64,000 nt of DNA from Microcoleus sp. FACHB-61 (GTDB taxonomy: Bacteria > Cyanobacteriota > Cyanobacteriia > Cyanobacteriales > Microcoleaceae). The stretch covers positions 62,001-126,000 of the forward strand of contig JACJNY010000059.1 in NCBI GenBank assembly GCA_014695295.1. The letters are read 5' to 3'. The notes beneath the pieces were generated by a model. The model ran no database searches. It saw nothing but the letters and a program-made list of their open reading frames with translations, and was not told where the DNA came from. The position numbers were made by a program, and so were the translations under genes. Below, piece after piece: positions 45,160 through 55,421 of the stretch (positions within the stretch are counted from its first letter, which is position 1; each line of letters opens with the position of its first letter).

Positions 45160-45291
45160 GCATCGGAATTGTAAAATCGAATCCACAGTCAATACTCAAC
45201 TATCCTTCAGTTTTTCGACTGACAGTTAACAGTCAACAGTCAACCTGTTTTTCGACTGACAGTTAACAGTCAACAGTCAACAGTCAACAAT
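45160..45291. repeat. Heptamer-rich repeat related to the MITE interiors
   Basis: Two tandem units TTTTTCGACTGACAGTTAAC + AGTCAACAGTCAAC, related to the interior of 44033-44150 but lacking both termini. No gene lies between 45112 and 45376. Confidence 0.8.
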
Positions 45292-45376
45292 AATGGCAAA
45301 CTAATTCAGCTTCAGGGAACTGCGAAGCATTTTTGAATGCGCTCCCAAGAATGGGAACGCTCTCAATCTTCGCTTG

Positions 45377-46114
45377 TCAGGAAGTACCGTTCTCCACAAA
45401 GGTTTTTAGCTTTGAAGCGTTCCTCACTGCATTTCCCTCTCCGTCGTTGTTGAAGTAGACGAACACGCTTCGCCCCTGACTTTCCCACTCATGGATGCGA
45501 TCGGCCCACCAATGCAAATCATCATCCGAGTAGGAGCCGCCGTAGAGATTGTTGGCGTCGGGGCCGTGGAGGCGCAGATAGACGAATGAGCCCGTTGCGC
45601 GCAGGATACACGGAAGGTGGGCGCCGCTCATCACGCAGTAAGCCGCTCCTTCGCGTTCCAGCAGCGAAAATACCTCTTCTGTGTGCCAGCTTGGGTGTCG
45701 GAATTCGACAGCTAGTTTGATCCAGGGGGGCACCTGTTCTAGAAAGTAGGCTAGGCGAGCCAAATCGCAGCCGAACTGGGGAGGGAGCTGGACGAGCAGA
45801 ATACCCAATCGATCGCCCAAGCATTGAAGTCCCTCACTCATGCGTTCCAACCACTGTTCTGGCGAGTAAAGACGCTTGGAGTGCGTTAGACCGCGGGGCG
45901 CTTTTACGGTCATGAGAAATCCTTGGGGGAGGCGCTCTCGCCAGTTAGCAAAGGTAGTGTTTGGTGGCCAGCGGTAGTAGGTGCTATTAACTTCTACGGT
46001 TTGATAGTGCTGGATATAGCAATCGAGCCTAGAGCGAGGCGGTAGCTGGTGGGGATAAAGCACACCTTCCCAATGGTCGTAGCTCCAACCTGAAGTGCCA
46101 ATATGAACACTCAT
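45377..46114 (-). CDS. DUF72 domain protein
   Basis: 245 residues: N-terminal IGTSGWSYDHWEGVLYP, VEVNSTYYRWP, KAPRGLTHSKRL, GILLVQLPPQF, KLAVEFRHPSWH, VYLRLHGPD and C-terminal VFVYFNNDGEGNAVRNA are the DUF72 (YecE) signature, a TIM-barrel-like family of unknown activity. Full length, no signal peptide, monocistronic. Confidence 0.93.
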   Translation of the reverse strand: MSVHIGTSGWSYDHWEGVLYPHQLPPRSRLDCYIQHYQTVEVNSTYYRWPPNTTFANWRERLPQGFLMTVKAPRGLTHSKRLYSPEQWLERMSEGLQCLGDRLGILLVQLPPQFGCDLARLAYFLEQVPPWIKLAVEFRHPSWHTEEVFSLLEREGAAYCVMSGAHLPCILRATGSFVYLRLHGPDANNLYGGSYSDDDLHWWADRIHEWESQGRSVFVYFNNDGEGNAVRNASKLKTFVENGTS

Positions 46115-46702
46115 CGCCTTTTTACTCCAACGCAGATTGTGTTTGTGTTTGAATTTAAGTTTAGTCGGCTGGCATCGCTACCGCACTCTATCAATCAGCT
46201 AAAAATAGAGAGAGCAAGTTGAACTCTTAAGGACTCTTTTAAACGCTGAGCCTGACTTTACTGCTTTGGGCGATCGTCTCATGCTTTTCTATATTAGACA
46301 TCTCCAAAAACTCCTAAATCCTTTCCCCGCTTGCTTTAGGGCTGCCCGATCTTTGGACGCAGGCAGCCCTAAACCAACGCTTAAATAAGATTTGAAATAT
46401 TTTATAATAAAACTTGCCTGAATTTTGGTGCTAATTTTTACTATTTTTTTATTTGTCTAGCTACTTTGATTGACATTTAACTATTACATCAATCCGCCAT
46501 CTTATTAATCGACCTACGACCATAATGACTGGAGCGAAAATGTCATATTTTCAGTGGATTTTCTCTGGTGGTACTCGAAGAATATTCACCACCATAATTA
46601 TATGCTCTACTACTATTCTTTTTTATAGCCTTCTGTTTGTTTTTTTTCTTTTGAGCCGCCGTAATATCTTAATTGGGAGTTGTTTTGTGAGAATTATCAA
46701 TC

Positions 46703-46841
46703 ATATCAAATCCGCGCTTCATCGTCGGGCGTAAAATCGAGTCAACACTCAACACTAAACCATAATTCAGTTTTGCAACTGACAGTTAACAGCCAACAGT
46801 CAACAGTCAACACTCATGAGGAATGCAACCGGAATTGATAT
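46703..46841. mobile_element. MITE-like element, copy 2 (139 bp)
   Basis: Same termini as 44033-44150 (ATATCAAATCCGCGC at left, CCGGAATTGATAT at right) with more AACAGTC heptamers inside, which accounts for the greater length. Confidence 0.75.
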
Positions 46842-47082
46842 GATTTTGCCATAGTCTAAACCCTATAGCCTCGTGGTTTCTGAGGGATGTTTTTCTATGT
46901 ATTCCCGAAGTTGACTCATGAAAGTTAAGGAAAAATTCTCTGATAATATTGAAGCGATCGCACTCCTAGTTTATTTGTGGGAGATGTCTAAGAGAGAAAC
47001 CGCAGATGCAACACCGATAATTTCAAGATAGGAGAGCGAATGCCTGCAATCTTATCTAATGACTGATGACTGATGACTAAAA

Positions 47083-47107
47083 GGACACAACAATGTTGTG
47101 TCCCTAC
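47083..47107. repeat. Small palindrome (ACACAACAATGTTGTGT), copy 2
   Basis: Same as 20867-20891 including the CCCTAC flank. Confidence 0.8.
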
Positions 47108-47183
47108 GAAATTCTTACAAATCTTGCTTTGAGACAGTCATTAGCCATCAGTGATGAATCAACTAACAACTAATGACTAACAA

Positions 47184-48101
47184 CTAATCAGTTGTACTAA
47201 CGTGGTCTATTCTCTCTAATTGCCAGAGGATTTGGTTGCCCTCGCGGCGCACGCGAGAAACTACCCAATTTCGCCAAACCCAGTTGTCTCCGCGACTGGT
47301 GACAGCGCTGGCATTTACATCCATCAAATCAGCCAGTTCAGAACTGGTAATCAAGTAGCCCTTCGTCGCAACCTCGTCGGCGATGTGCAAGGTTTCGATC
47401 AGATTGCGGAGGTCCTGAACCCTCACCTCGCGGGGCAAGTTCTCCAGGGTATCGGCAGTTGAATCCATCATGGTAGAGTTGGAGATCGGAAGGTCAGACG
47501 TTATGACATAGGATTCTATCGTTTTGTTACCAGTTGTGCCCGTTTCTGCCAAAACAATTGTGTTTTCCGAACCTAGGGGCGATGTGGCCGCGCTGACAAA
47601 AGTGCCCGCCTGAGTCTCGCCTGCGGTTGGTTTTTGCTGTTGGAGTTCGGGAGTGAGATTGTGGGAGAAGCTGCGGGCAATTTCATCGCACCTGTCGTTG
47701 TAGAAGTCGCCGGAGTGACCGCGGACGTGTTCCCACTTGATTTGTCGCGAATTCAGCTTGTCTAGCAGGTGCCAGAGGTCTTGGTTGACGACATCTTTGC
47801 CCGTCGAGGTTTTCCAGCCTTTATTTTTCCAGCCTTGAATCCATTTGGTGATGCCGTTTTTAACGTATTCGCTGTCTGTGTAAACGGTGACTGGTTCGGT
47901 TTGACCGGAGTTGGCAAAAAATTCGAGGGCAGCGACGGCAGCCTGCATTTCCATGCGGTTGTTGGTGGTTTGGGGGTCTGCACCTCCGAGTTCGTGACAG
48001 TTGCCGTCGGCGAAGCAAACTACTGCACCCCACCCGCCGGGGCCCGGGTTGCCGGAACAAGCGCCGTCTGTGTACAAGCTTTTGATTTTGGGAATTGTCA
48101 T
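47184..48101 (-). CDS. rnhA: Ribonuclease HI with C-terminal extension
   Basis: 305 residues. The first ~150 are a complete RNase [19 protein letters not shown] (Asp), [15 protein letters not shown] (Glu), [15 protein letters not shown] (Asp), [18 protein letters not shown] (His and Asp). It cleaves RNA in RNA/DNA hybrids. A linker of ~60 residues leads to a C-terminal domain (about 215-305) with [18 protein letters not shown] and [20 protein letters not shown], a small winged-helix-like region that may bind nucleic acid and that I have seen in cyanobacterial RnhA. Divergent from the FHA-CHAT gene. Confidence 0.94.
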   Translation of the reverse strand: MTIPKIKSLYTDGACSGNPGPGGWGAVVCFADGNCHELGGADPQTTNNRMEMQAAVAALEFFANSGQTEPVTVYTDSEYVKNGITKWIQGWKNKGWKTSTGKDVVNQDLWHLLDKLNSRQIKWEHVRGHSGDFYNDRCDEIARSFSHNLTPELQQQKPTAGETQAGTFVSAATSPLGSENTIVLAETGTTGNKTIESYVITSDLPISNSTMMDSTADTLENLPREVRVQDLRNLIETLHIADEVATKGYLITSSELADLMDVNASAVTSRGDNWVWRNWVVSRVRREGNQILWQLERIDHVSTTD

Positions 48102-48182
48102 GAGCGAATTAATTTGTCATTTAGAGGTAAGTTGTTTGCAAGTGCGATAATTAAGGCAATTGAGATAGTTTTACTTGCTGCT

Positions 48183-51100
48183 ATGAAAAATGCCAACTTA
48201 AAGATTAAAAAGGTCGGGCTATTTATTTGTCCCTTTTCTTTGTTAATTTTTAATACTTTCGCGCAAGCACAGCCAATAGTGCCTGCTGCTGACGGTACGG
48301 GTACTGCTGTCACCCGCAGCGGCAACCGCTATGATATCAACGGCGGCAGTTTGTCGGGAGACGGCGCGAATCTTTTTCACAGTTTTGGGCAGTTCGGCTT
48401 GAATGAAGGTCAAATTGCTAATTTTCTGACTAATTCGGCTATTCAAAATATATTAGCTCGAATTGCTGGCGGGGACGCTTCGCTAATTAACGGTTTAATT
48501 ACTGTCACGGGCGGCAATTCTAATCTTTTTCTAATTAATCCTGCGGGGATTGTGTTTGGCCCGAACGCGAGTTTGAACGTGCCGGCGGCTTTTACTGCGA
48601 CTACTGCTACGGGTGTCGGTTTTGGTTCTAATTGGTTTAATGCTGCGGGTACAAATAATTTTAGCGCCTTGGTTGGTACGCCAAATGCTTTTTATTTTGG
48701 TGGGGCTGTACCGGGAAGTATAGTTAATGCTGGCAATTTAGCTGTGACTCCGGGGCAAAATTTGGCTTTGCTTGGCGGTACGGTTGTTAGTACGGGCCAG
48801 TTGTCGGCCCCGGGCGGACAAATTACTGTTGCTGCTGTTCCGGGAGATAATGTTCTCCGCATTAGTCAACCGGGGCATTTGTTGAGTTTGGAAATAGCAA
48901 CGGGCGGGAATTTGGAGAATTCTCAACAGATTTTGAATCCTGTTTCTTTGCCGCAGTTGCTGACAGGTACGGGTCAAAATCAGGCGGCGGGTGTTGCGGT
49001 TGCGGATGACGGTTCTGTGCGGCTTGTGGGTTCTGGTTTGCAGGTGAATTCTGGGGATGTGGCAATTTCTGCTAATGTTTCTGGGCTTCCGCAGTTGAAT
49101 GCGGGAAGTGCGAATTTATCGGCTGCGGGAAATCTCACATTAGCGGGCGCTAGGCTGCAAACTACGGGGGATTTGAGTTTGCTGGGCCGGGATGCGGTGC
49201 GGGTCAGGGACAGCGCCCAGAATCCTTTTTTGGCGCGGGCTGGGGGGAATTTATACATTCAGGGCGATCGCACTATTGATATTCTCACTCAAAACGCGAT
49301 CGGCGGCTTATCTCTTCCCCCGCAATTCCAAAGCGGCGGCCATTTGAGTTTGGTTAGCAACGGCGTTATTTCGGGGGATTCTCACTTTGCTTCGGGGGGC
49401 AATTTTTCCGTGCGGAATCTGTCGGGAATGCCGGGAAATTTTGTGAGTTTATTTGACCCGATTATCAGTTCGGAAGGAGATGTTTTTTTTGGAGATTATA
49501 CCGGAGTTTCACTGAAAGTCGAGGCGAAGGGGAGCATTGTTGGCGAGAATATTACAATTATCGGCCCCGATATTGCATTGGGTAGGGAAAATGTGAGTGG
49601 TGATCCAGATATTGCTATTTTAACCAGCAGTCCGGCTTTAATTCTGCGGGCGGGAGTGGCAAATCTGGCAAATTCTCCTAATGTTCCTAATTCTCCTACG
49701 GATACTCCGGGTGATAATGACCCACCTACTCCTTTAGATAAGGATGACGATGCAATATTTACTCCTGCGTCTATTTTGTCGAATAATTTGATTTCTGTTG
49801 AAAATATTTCGGCTGGCGGGCCGGTGATTTTGTCAGCGCCGGGAAGTATCGCAACTAGAGATATTAATGGCGGTCAAATTAGTCTCGAAAGCAGAGAAGG
49901 GGCAGTGCTAGTTGGGGGCAGATTAACGTCTAGTTCGACAATTAATATTCAAGCTAATGACAATATTATCTTGACAAATGACATCTCTCGTGCTGATATC
50001 AACGGCAGTATTAGTCTGAATACTGTTCGAGGCAATATAATAACAGGATCGATCGATACTGGGACTTCCGGGGCGATATCTCTGACAGCTTTTGGTAATG
50101 TCAATTTTGGGAATTTGCAGGGATCTAATGTTGATATTGTCAGTAACTCCGGGGAATTGGGAGTTGTGAGCGCACCGAATTTTATAGTCCCCAATACTGC
50201 ACCAGTCAATATTACAGCAACTGAAAATATCAGTTTGACAGCTTCTAGGGACTTAACGGTAGGCAATCTCAACGCTGCAAATGTCAATGCTAGCAGCAGT
50301 ACGGGGAGTGTCAGCACGGGGGCGATCAATACTACCGGAGATGTCATAATTTTAGCCCGACAGCTAATCAACACAGGGATAATAACTGTTAATCCTGCCA
50401 CCACAAATCCAGCTAATCGCATTCCCACTGTAAATCTGGATGCTCAAACTAATATTAATGTTGCATCGATCGACGCTGGCACTGGCACTATTGCTTTGAG
50501 ATCAGCCACCGATTTAAAGGCAGGGAGTTTGCAAGGGGGAACAGTTACAGTCACTAGCGATCGCGGAAATATTGCGATCGGCAATACTACATCACTTGGG
50601 AATATTAATGTCATAGCTTCTGACAATGTAAGTTCAGGGAATTTGCTAGGAACAAGAGTTAATGTAAATAGCACTTCGGGAACTATGGACATTGGCAGTG
50701 CCACAGCAACAGAAAATTCGGTCAATTTGGCAGCTTCGGGCAATGTAAATGCACAAGATTTGCGGGGAGTTGGAGTTGATGTCACTAGCAATTCGGGAAG
50801 TATTAATATTGGCAATACTGACGCCACAACAGGAAATGTCAATTTTACAAGTGCTGGAAATGTAAATGCCCAAAATTTGCGGGGAGTTGGAGTTGATGTC
50901 ACTAGCAATTCGGGAAGTATTAATATTGGCAATACTGATGCCACAACAGGAAATGTCAATTTGACCAGTTCTGGCAATGTAAATGCACAAGATTTGCGGG
51001 GAGTTGCAGTTGATATCACTAGCAGCAGGGAAACTGTCAGCACTGGCAATATAAGTGCTTCCGAAAGAGTCGGAATTTTAGCCGGAAACGCAATCGCAAT

Positions 51101-53204
51101 TGGGCGAATAAATGTTAATCCTGTTGTTAGCCTTGATCGAACTCCGACAGTCACTCTTAATGCCCCAAATGATATCAGTGTTGCATCCATAAGTGCTCCG
51201 GGCGGTAACGTTAATATAGGAACTCCCGGTTTAGTTCGAGTGACGGGTACTTTTGACCAAAACGGCACTGCTGTTAGCATCTCGACTCTTGGGGGCACTC
51301 AACCCGGTACAGTTACGATCCGCCACGGCGGCGGCGATGTCAATCCGCCGACGCCTTTTGCGGTGGGAGATGCGACGACTAACGGTACTGCTGGGGCGAT
51401 CGCCAGCAATGCTTTGGGTACTATTGCTCAGGGGCAATCTTTCATAAATTCTTACACTCAAGGCAATAGTGCGATCGTCACTACCAATCAACCAACGTTC
51501 AACGATCCAATAAATCCAATTGATCCAATTGATCCAATTGGCCCCATAAATCCAGTTGATCCAATTGGCCCCATAAATCCAATTGATCCAATTGGCCCCA
51601 TAAATCCAATTGATCCAATTGGCCCCATAAATCCCATAAATCCCATAAATCCCATAAATCCCATAAATCCCATAAATCCCATAAATCCCATAAATCCCAT
51701 AAATCCACCTAATCCCAATAACCCAAATTCGCCCCCAACATCGCCAAGCGGTAGATTTCCATTTGATAGAGGGCGATCGCTTTTTCCCGATGGCAACCAA
51801 CCCCTTAGTCGCGAACAGTTGCAGAACCAAAACAGAATATTGCGAGATATAGGAAAACCCGGAGACAGGATGCCGACCGAAAGAATGCAATCTCCCAGAG
51901 GACTGAGAAATTTCATCAATTCAAATATCAGAGATTCAGTTATTCAGTCAGCGTTTCGCGGCGACATCGGCAGGAATTTAGAGGTCGGCAATATATCGGC
52001 AGCTTTGTCTCTGCTGGACAAATCTTTCAGCCAAGAATTCCGAGAACATTTCGGCATCAACATCAGCGACGAGTTGGTATCCCCAGAAGAAATTCAAAAA
52101 AAGTTAGCCTCGGTGGGCGCACAAACCGGCACGAAACCCAGCTTAATTTATCTGTTCTCGCAACCTGAAAAATTAAATTTAGTGTTAATAAGTTCTTGCG
52201 GTGAAGCTGTGCACAAAAGCGTGCCGTCAGCGAACCGGGAAGAACTGCTGAAAGTTGTAAATGAGTTCAGGAATGAGATTACCAAACCGGGCGTGCGGGG
52301 TACTACGAGTTATCTACCATCTTCCCAACAGCTTTATAAGTGGATGATTGGGCCTTTAGAGGAGAGTTTGAAAAAGTGCGAAACGGATACTATTTCCTTT
52401 GTGGTCGATCGGGGTTTGAGAGGTATGCCCTTTGCTGCTTTGCACGACGGACAGCAATTTTTGGTGGAAAAGTACAGTCTCAGCCTCATGCCCAGCATTA
52501 ATTTAACAGATAGTCGCTACGTGGATATCAGAAATTCTCAAGTTTTAGCAATGGGTGCGTCGCAATTTTCAGAGTTGAATCCTTTGCCTGCGGTTCCTGC
52601 TGAAATAGCGGCTATTTCTAGAGAGTGGCCGGGAGTTAGTTTTCTGAATGAGGGTTTCACTTTGGATAATTTGAAGCGACAGCATCAAAGCCGGCCTTTT
52701 GGGGTTATTCACTTAGCTACTCACGGCGAATTTCGACCGGGGGCGCCGAATAATTCTTTTATTCAGTTGTGGGATAGTCGGTTGCGACTGGATCAATTGG
52801 CGGATTTGAGATTGAACGATCCGGAGGTGAATCTGTTTGTTTTAAGTGCTTGTAGGACTGCGGTGGGAGATGCACAGGCGGAGTTGGGTTTTGGGGGGTT
52901 GGCGCTGCAGGCGGGGGTGCAAACAGCTTTGGGGAGTTTGTGGTACGTTTCGGATGAGGGTACTTTGGGATTGATGAGCGAGTTTTACCAGCACTTGAAG
53001 ACGGCGCGAATTAAGGCCGCGGCGCTGCGGCAAGCGCAAATTGCGATGTTGCGGGGGGATGTGCGTTTGGAGGGCGGCAGATTGCGGGGTTCGAGTCGGG
53101 GTGAAGGGGTGGAGTTGCCGGCTTCGCTGCAAGGGTTTGCGGATTTGAAGTTGTCGCATCCTTATTATTGGTCGGCTTTTGTGATGATTGGGAGTCCGTG
53201 GTGA
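48183..53204 (+). CDS. TpsA-CHAT fusion: haemagglutinin-type secretion domain joined to a caspase-like domain
   Basis: 1673 residues from the ATG at 48183 ([20 protein letters not shown], signal peptide ending FAQA); the frame open upstream lies over rnhA and is not used. TPS domain about 30-160 ([36 protein letters not shown]). Beta-helix about 200-1080, with a 39-residue tandem repeat. Linker about 1108-1176 of xPI triplets. C-terminal ~470 residues end in a CHAT domain: His in IHLATHGEF (about 1510), Cys in LSACRTAVG (about 1555), then [17 protein letters not shown]. Both catalytic residues are present. Predicted exported peptidase carried by an adhesin-like stalk; the TpsB at 7567 is the only transporter in the window. 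Confidence 0.93.
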   Translation: MKNANLKIKKVGLFICPFSLLIFNTFAQAQPIVPAADGTGTAVTRSGNRYDINGGSLSGDGANLFHSFGQFGLNEGQIANFLTNSAIQNILARIAGGDASLINGLITVTGGNSNLFLINPAGIVFGPNASLNVPAAFTATTATGVGFGSNWFNAAGTNNFSALVGTPNAFYFGGAVPGSIVNAGNLAVTPGQNLALLGGTVVSTGQLSAPGGQITVAAVPGDNVLRISQPGHLLSLEIATGGNLENSQQILNPVSLPQLLTGTGQNQAAGVAVADDGSVRLVGSGLQVNSGDVAISANVSGLPQLNAGSANLSAAGNLTLAGARLQTTGDLSLLGRDAVRVRDSAQNPFLARAGGNLYIQGDRTIDILTQNAIGGLSLPPQFQSGGHLSLVSNGVISGDSHFASGGNFSVRNLSGMPGNFVSLFDPIISSEGDVFFGDYTGVSLKVEAKGSIVGENITIIGPDIALGRENVSGDPDIAILTSSPALILRAGVANLANSPNVPNSPTDTPGDNDPPTPLDKDDDAIFTPASILSNNLISVENISAGGPVILSAPGSIATRDINGGQISLESREGAVLVGGRLTSSSTINIQANDNIILTNDISRADINGSISLNTVRGNIITGSIDTGTSGAISLTAFGNVNFGNLQGSNVDIVSNSGELGVVSAPNFIVPNTAPVNITATENISLTASRDLTVGNLNAANVNASSSTGSVSTGAINTTGDVIILARQLINTGIITVNPATTNPANRIPTVNLDAQTNINVASIDAGTGTIALRSATDLKAGSLQGGTVTVTSDRGNIAIGNTTSLGNINVIASDNVSSGNLLGTRVNVNSTSGTMDIGSATATENSVNLAASGNVNAQDLRGVGVDVTSNSGSINIGNTDATTGNVNFTSAGNVNAQNLRGVGVDVTSNSGSINIGNTDATTGNVNLTSSGNVNAQDLRGVAVDITSSRETVSTGNISASERVGILAGNAIAIGRINVNPVVSLDRTPTVTLNAPNDISVASISAPGGNVNIGTPGLVRVTGTFDQNGTAVSISTLGGTQPGTVTIRHGGGDVNPPTPFAVGDATTNGTAGAIASNALGTIAQGQSFINSYTQGNSAIVTTNQPTFNDPINPIDPIDPIGPINPVDPIGPINPIDPIGPINPIDPIGPINPINPINPINPINPINPINPINPINPPNPNNPNSPPTSPSGRFPFDRGRSLFPDGNQPLSREQLQNQNRILRDIGKPGDRMPTERMQSPRGLRNFINSNIRDSVIQSAFRGDIGRNLEVGNISAALSLLDKSFSQEFREHFGINISDELVSPEEIQKKLASVGAQTGTKPSLIYLFSQPEKLNLVLISSCGEAVHKSVPSANREELLKVVNEFRNEITKPGVRGTTSYLPSSQQLYKWMIGPLEESLKKCETDTISFVVDRGLRGMPFAALHDGQQFLVEKYSLSLMPSINLTDSRYVDIRNSQVLAMGASQFSELNPLPAVPAEIAAISREWPGVSFLNEGFTLDNLKRQHQSRPFGVIHLATHGEFRPGAPNNSFIQLWDSRLRLDQLADLRLNDPEVNLFVLSACRTAVGDAQAELGFGGLALQAGVQTALGSLWYVSDEGTLGLMSEFYQHLKTARIKAAALRQAQIAMLRGDVRLEGGRLRGSSRGEGVELPASLQGFADLKLSHPYYWSAFVMIGSPW
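50724..51020. repeat. 117-bp tandem repeat in the FHA-CHAT gene
   Basis: AATGTAAATGC(A/C)CAA(G/A)ATTT begins at 50742, 50859 and 50976, i.e. a 117-bp (39-residue) unit present about 2.5 times with few mismatches. It encodes beta-helix turns ([20 protein letters not shown]). Confidence 0.88.
51504..51712. repeat. 9/27-bp tandem repeat encoding xPI triplets
   Basis: CCAATTGAT, CCAATTGGC and CCCATAAAT nonamers, first as 27-bp units and then as a run of eight CCCATAAAT. Encodes (D/G/N)-P-I triplets, probably an extended proline-rich linker. The composition is not CRISPR-like. Confidence 0.92.
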
Positions 53205-53269
53205 TTCCAAGGGACTCGGCGGTTGAAACCGATCCTATACAAACGAAGTCCGCCTCTGCGGACTAATGG

Positions 53270-54688
53270 CTACTTTTTGCGCCTAGTCCAACACCAAACG
53301 ATCGCACCGGCGAAGATACCGATCGCACAACTCAGAAAAAAGGAAAATATAAACGGATGCAATACCGCTGTTACGGGTGCGGTAGCGGGATGGTTTTTGA
53401 GAGTCTCGAAGAGTTTGTCTGTGCCGCTAGATGCTGCGATGCCGCCTGTTGCTAAACCGACGCCGATCGCTTGTATTGTGCTTTCTAGGCGAGCGTCTCG
53501 CTTTTTCTCTGCTTGCTCGCTTTTGCGGAGTTCGATTTGGTTCTCGCGATCGCTCCGGGCTTGTTCTATTTCTACTATGCCTCGAATTGAGGCGATCGCT
53601 TGTTCGATTAAGCTTGTTCCGTGTCGGAAATATCCTAAGCCAGCCGCAATTTGCGATCGGATATAAGGCGCACTTTTTATACTGAAGCGATTTAATATAG
53701 ATAGTTCTTCCTTATCGCTTTCAATTATAACACAAATTTTTTGCAAAATCTCATTATAATTGTAAATATTTATCGCAATTGTATTATCAAAATCTTCTAG
53801 TTTCCGCAGCAGGCGAGTATAAGTTACAGCTTTGCTGAAGAGTTGTTTTAACTGTTCCTGCAATTCCAGCAATTGGGAGGCAGTTAATACAGTTCCTTGC
53901 ACAAATTGCTGCTGCAAATTATCCATGTTTTTCTCAATTGTGCGAAATTCTGAATCAAGTTCATGGTAAATCTGGCGGGTGTCTTGAAAAGCTTTGATGA
54001 TTTTGTTGCGGTGAAATAATAGGTTGAATATTTCCTGTTGGCAATTGTTAAAATCTGCGTCGGTTTTTTCGTCGCAAAGCAGCCAGACAAGCACATGGCG
54101 ATAATTAGCAATATCGCTAACTGAACCGTATTCAAAAATCGGGCTACCAAATAGTTTACCCGAGCGATAGAATGTAGGGGGTGAATCGCCGGAGAATAAA
54201 CTATCGCGACATTTATCGGCGAGGGGTTTGAGGGAATCTAAATTATCGGGTAGAGTTTCCTCGGTAAGCCATGCGGTAATTATCAGAGTTTGCCCTAAAA
54301 AGTGGTCATCGCCGCTGATGAGTAAGGCTTGATTTGGGTTAAATTTCTTGATGAAACTTACCTTTATATTATCGGCAGTGCCATCTTCCCGACAACCTAT
54401 ATTTAAGCATAAACCATAACAGTCTTGAATTCGGATCGGTTGGACAAAACCTTCGATCAGCGGATTGCGGGTGCTAAAGCGGAGGGGAGTATTTGAAAGT
54501 AAATCCTCGGAGTAGCTGTGATAATTTGTGTGGAAAACTAGATGCGGTGTTAGTCTTTCATAGGTATAGGTAACTTTTTCCATAATCTTGTCGCATTGTT
54601 GCCACAGAAAATTATCGCGGCCCGGGCTGTCATTGTACAGTTGGAAAGCGTATAAGTAAACGTTTGGTGCGGAAATGCGATCGTTCAT
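53270..54688 (-). CDS. Hypothetical protein with coiled coil and C-terminal membrane helix
   Basis: 472 residues, not recognised. N-terminal ~230 residues are mixed alpha/beta (NVYLYAFQLYNDS, SRN-type PLRFSTRNPLIEGFVQPI). About 235-400 is helical and coiled-coil (RKLEDFDNTIAIN, EQARSDRENQIELRKSEQAE). The end has GVGLATGGIAAS and a hydrophobic helix FIFSFFLSCAIGIFAGAIVW before a basic tail. This layout (soluble domain, long coiled coil, C-terminal anchor) is broadly like CorA-type membrane proteins, but the GMN motif is absent. Monocistronic. Confidence 0.75.
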   Translation of the reverse strand: MNDRISAPNVYLYAFQLYNDSPGRDNFLWQQCDKIMEKVTYTYERLTPHLVFHTNYHSYSEDLLSNTPLRFSTRNPLIEGFVQPIRIQDCYGLCLNIGCREDGTADNIKVSFIKKFNPNQALLISGDDHFLGQTLIITAWLTEETLPDNLDSLKPLADKCRDSLFSGDSPPTFYRSGKLFGSPIFEYGSVSDIANYRHVLVWLLCDEKTDADFNNCQQEIFNLLFHRNKIIKAFQDTRQIYHELDSEFRTIEKNMDNLQQQFVQGTVLTASQLLELQEQLKQLFSKAVTYTRLLRKLEDFDNTIAINIYNYNEILQKICVIIESDKEELSILNRFSIKSAPYIRSQIAAGLGYFRHGTSLIEQAIASIRGIVEIEQARSDRENQIELRKSEQAEKKRDARLESTIQAIGVGLATGGIAASSGTDKLFETLKNHPATAPVTAVLHPFIFSFFLSCAIGIFAGAIVWCWTRRKK

Positions 54689-55011
54689 GTTAAATTTGTA
54701 TTTATAGAAGTAGGTGCAACTAAGCGTGAATTAGTGTCAATTTAAACCGAGAAGCTGGCTAACAATTAATTCCGTTTAAACCCAGCTACCGCCAGGGAAT
54801 TAATCCCACGCGGCTTTTAGCTAAAGTCCTAATTAGAGGACTGAATAACTCATTAGTCCTCTTCCGATCTATGATAGCCATAATCGGGTGAGAGATAAAG
54901 TGTCGTTTAATTTTATTTTAGCTATAAAGTTAGAGGAGGGCTCAGCACCCAATCTTTTGCACAGCAAGACTTTGGCATTAGAGCAATTATAGCTTTTCGA
55001 GGTACTGTTTA
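54689..55011. other. Intergenic region with small hairpins
   Basis: About 320 bp without a gene. AGTCCTAATTAGAGGACT and a following ATTAGTCCTCTT can form alternative stems (about 54824-54866). A GAGG ribosome site precedes the small gene at 55012. Confidence 0.45.
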
Positions 55012-55236
55012 ATGCTGACTCTAGATATCCAATCAATTCTAAATTCTATTCCCCATGAAATTCGCTGGCAAGACATCGTACAGTTTGAAAAGCTAGACGA
55101 GCGCGTTACCCTTGCCAATGACCTTTGTACTAATATTATTGGTGTAAATGAAGGTACTATCGAATGGTGTCCTAAAGAAAACCCACCCAATCATTTAGAA
55201 AAGCTGGTTTTGTGGTGGGTTGTGCGTCCAGATTGA
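55012..55236 (+). CDS. Small hypothetical protein
   Basis: 74 residues, MLTLDIQSILNSIPHEIRWQ to HLEKLVLWWVVRPD. A ribosome site (CGAGGT) 9 nt before the ATG supports it. No signal peptide; acidic/neutral with Trp-rich C-terminus. Not recognised; could be a C-terminally truncated relative of a larger protein. Confidence 0.55.
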   Translation: MLTLDIQSILNSIPHEIRWQDIVQFEKLDERVTLANDLCTNIIGVNEGTIEWCPKENPPNHLEKLVLWWVVRPD

Positions 55237-55421
55237 GGAGCGACGATCGCCATTGAAGCTCCTCAAGAACTCAAAAATATTATCAGTCAATACATTATGC
55301 AAAATTGACAAAAATTAAGGATGAAATAACCTAGATGTAGGGATTGAAATCGGATTTTGAAATCCCTACTACACAAACTCTCGTCCCAACAGAGGGGGAC
55401 TAAGAGAATTCATAAAATAAA

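Larger units (their letters stand above)
46115..47183. other. 1.07-kb intergenic region
   Basis: Contains a 69-codon plus-strand frame (46525-46734) with one hydrophobic segment (TTIIICSTTILFYSLLFVFF) that ends inside the MITE-like element. There is also a 37-codon frame at 46918-47031 (MKVKEKFSDNIEAIALLVYL..), GACTGATGACTGATGAC-type repeats near 47060 and a palindrome at 47083. No convincing gene. Confidence 0.5.

Noticed and set aside
46525-46734. 69-codon hydrophobic ORF
   Set aside because: Its 3' end runs into a MITE-like element and it has no recognised family; one hydrophobic stretch in AT-rich DNA is not enough.
46860-47031. Possible IS630-type transposase remnant (minus strand SQLREYIEKHPSE) and a 37-codon plus-strand ORF
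   Set aside because: The match is only about 13 residues with no second conserved block; the small ORF has no clear ribosome site.
47769-48182. N-terminal extension of the FHA-CHAT frame
   Set aside because: It overlaps rnhA on the opposite strand; the ATG at 48183 begins a proper signal peptide.
49949-51298. Long minus-strand frames (159 and 284 codons) with hydrophobic composition
   Set aside because: Antisense shadows of the beta-helix region; the opposite frame has a complete domain architecture.
51504-51712. Possible CRISPR array
   Set aside because: The unit is 9-27 bp without unique spacers and is translated in frame within a larger protein.
51231-51919. Long minus-strand frames rich in [10 protein letters not shown] or FMGFMGFMG repeats
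   Set aside because: They are antisense readings of the xPI-triplet tandem repeat inside the FHA-CHAT gene; no start context or family resemblance.
54689-55011. Possible third attC site (GGCTAACAATTAATTCCG near 54757)
   Set aside because: The start resembles R'' of attC2, but there is no matching GTTRRRY partner or complementary arm at the right distance.
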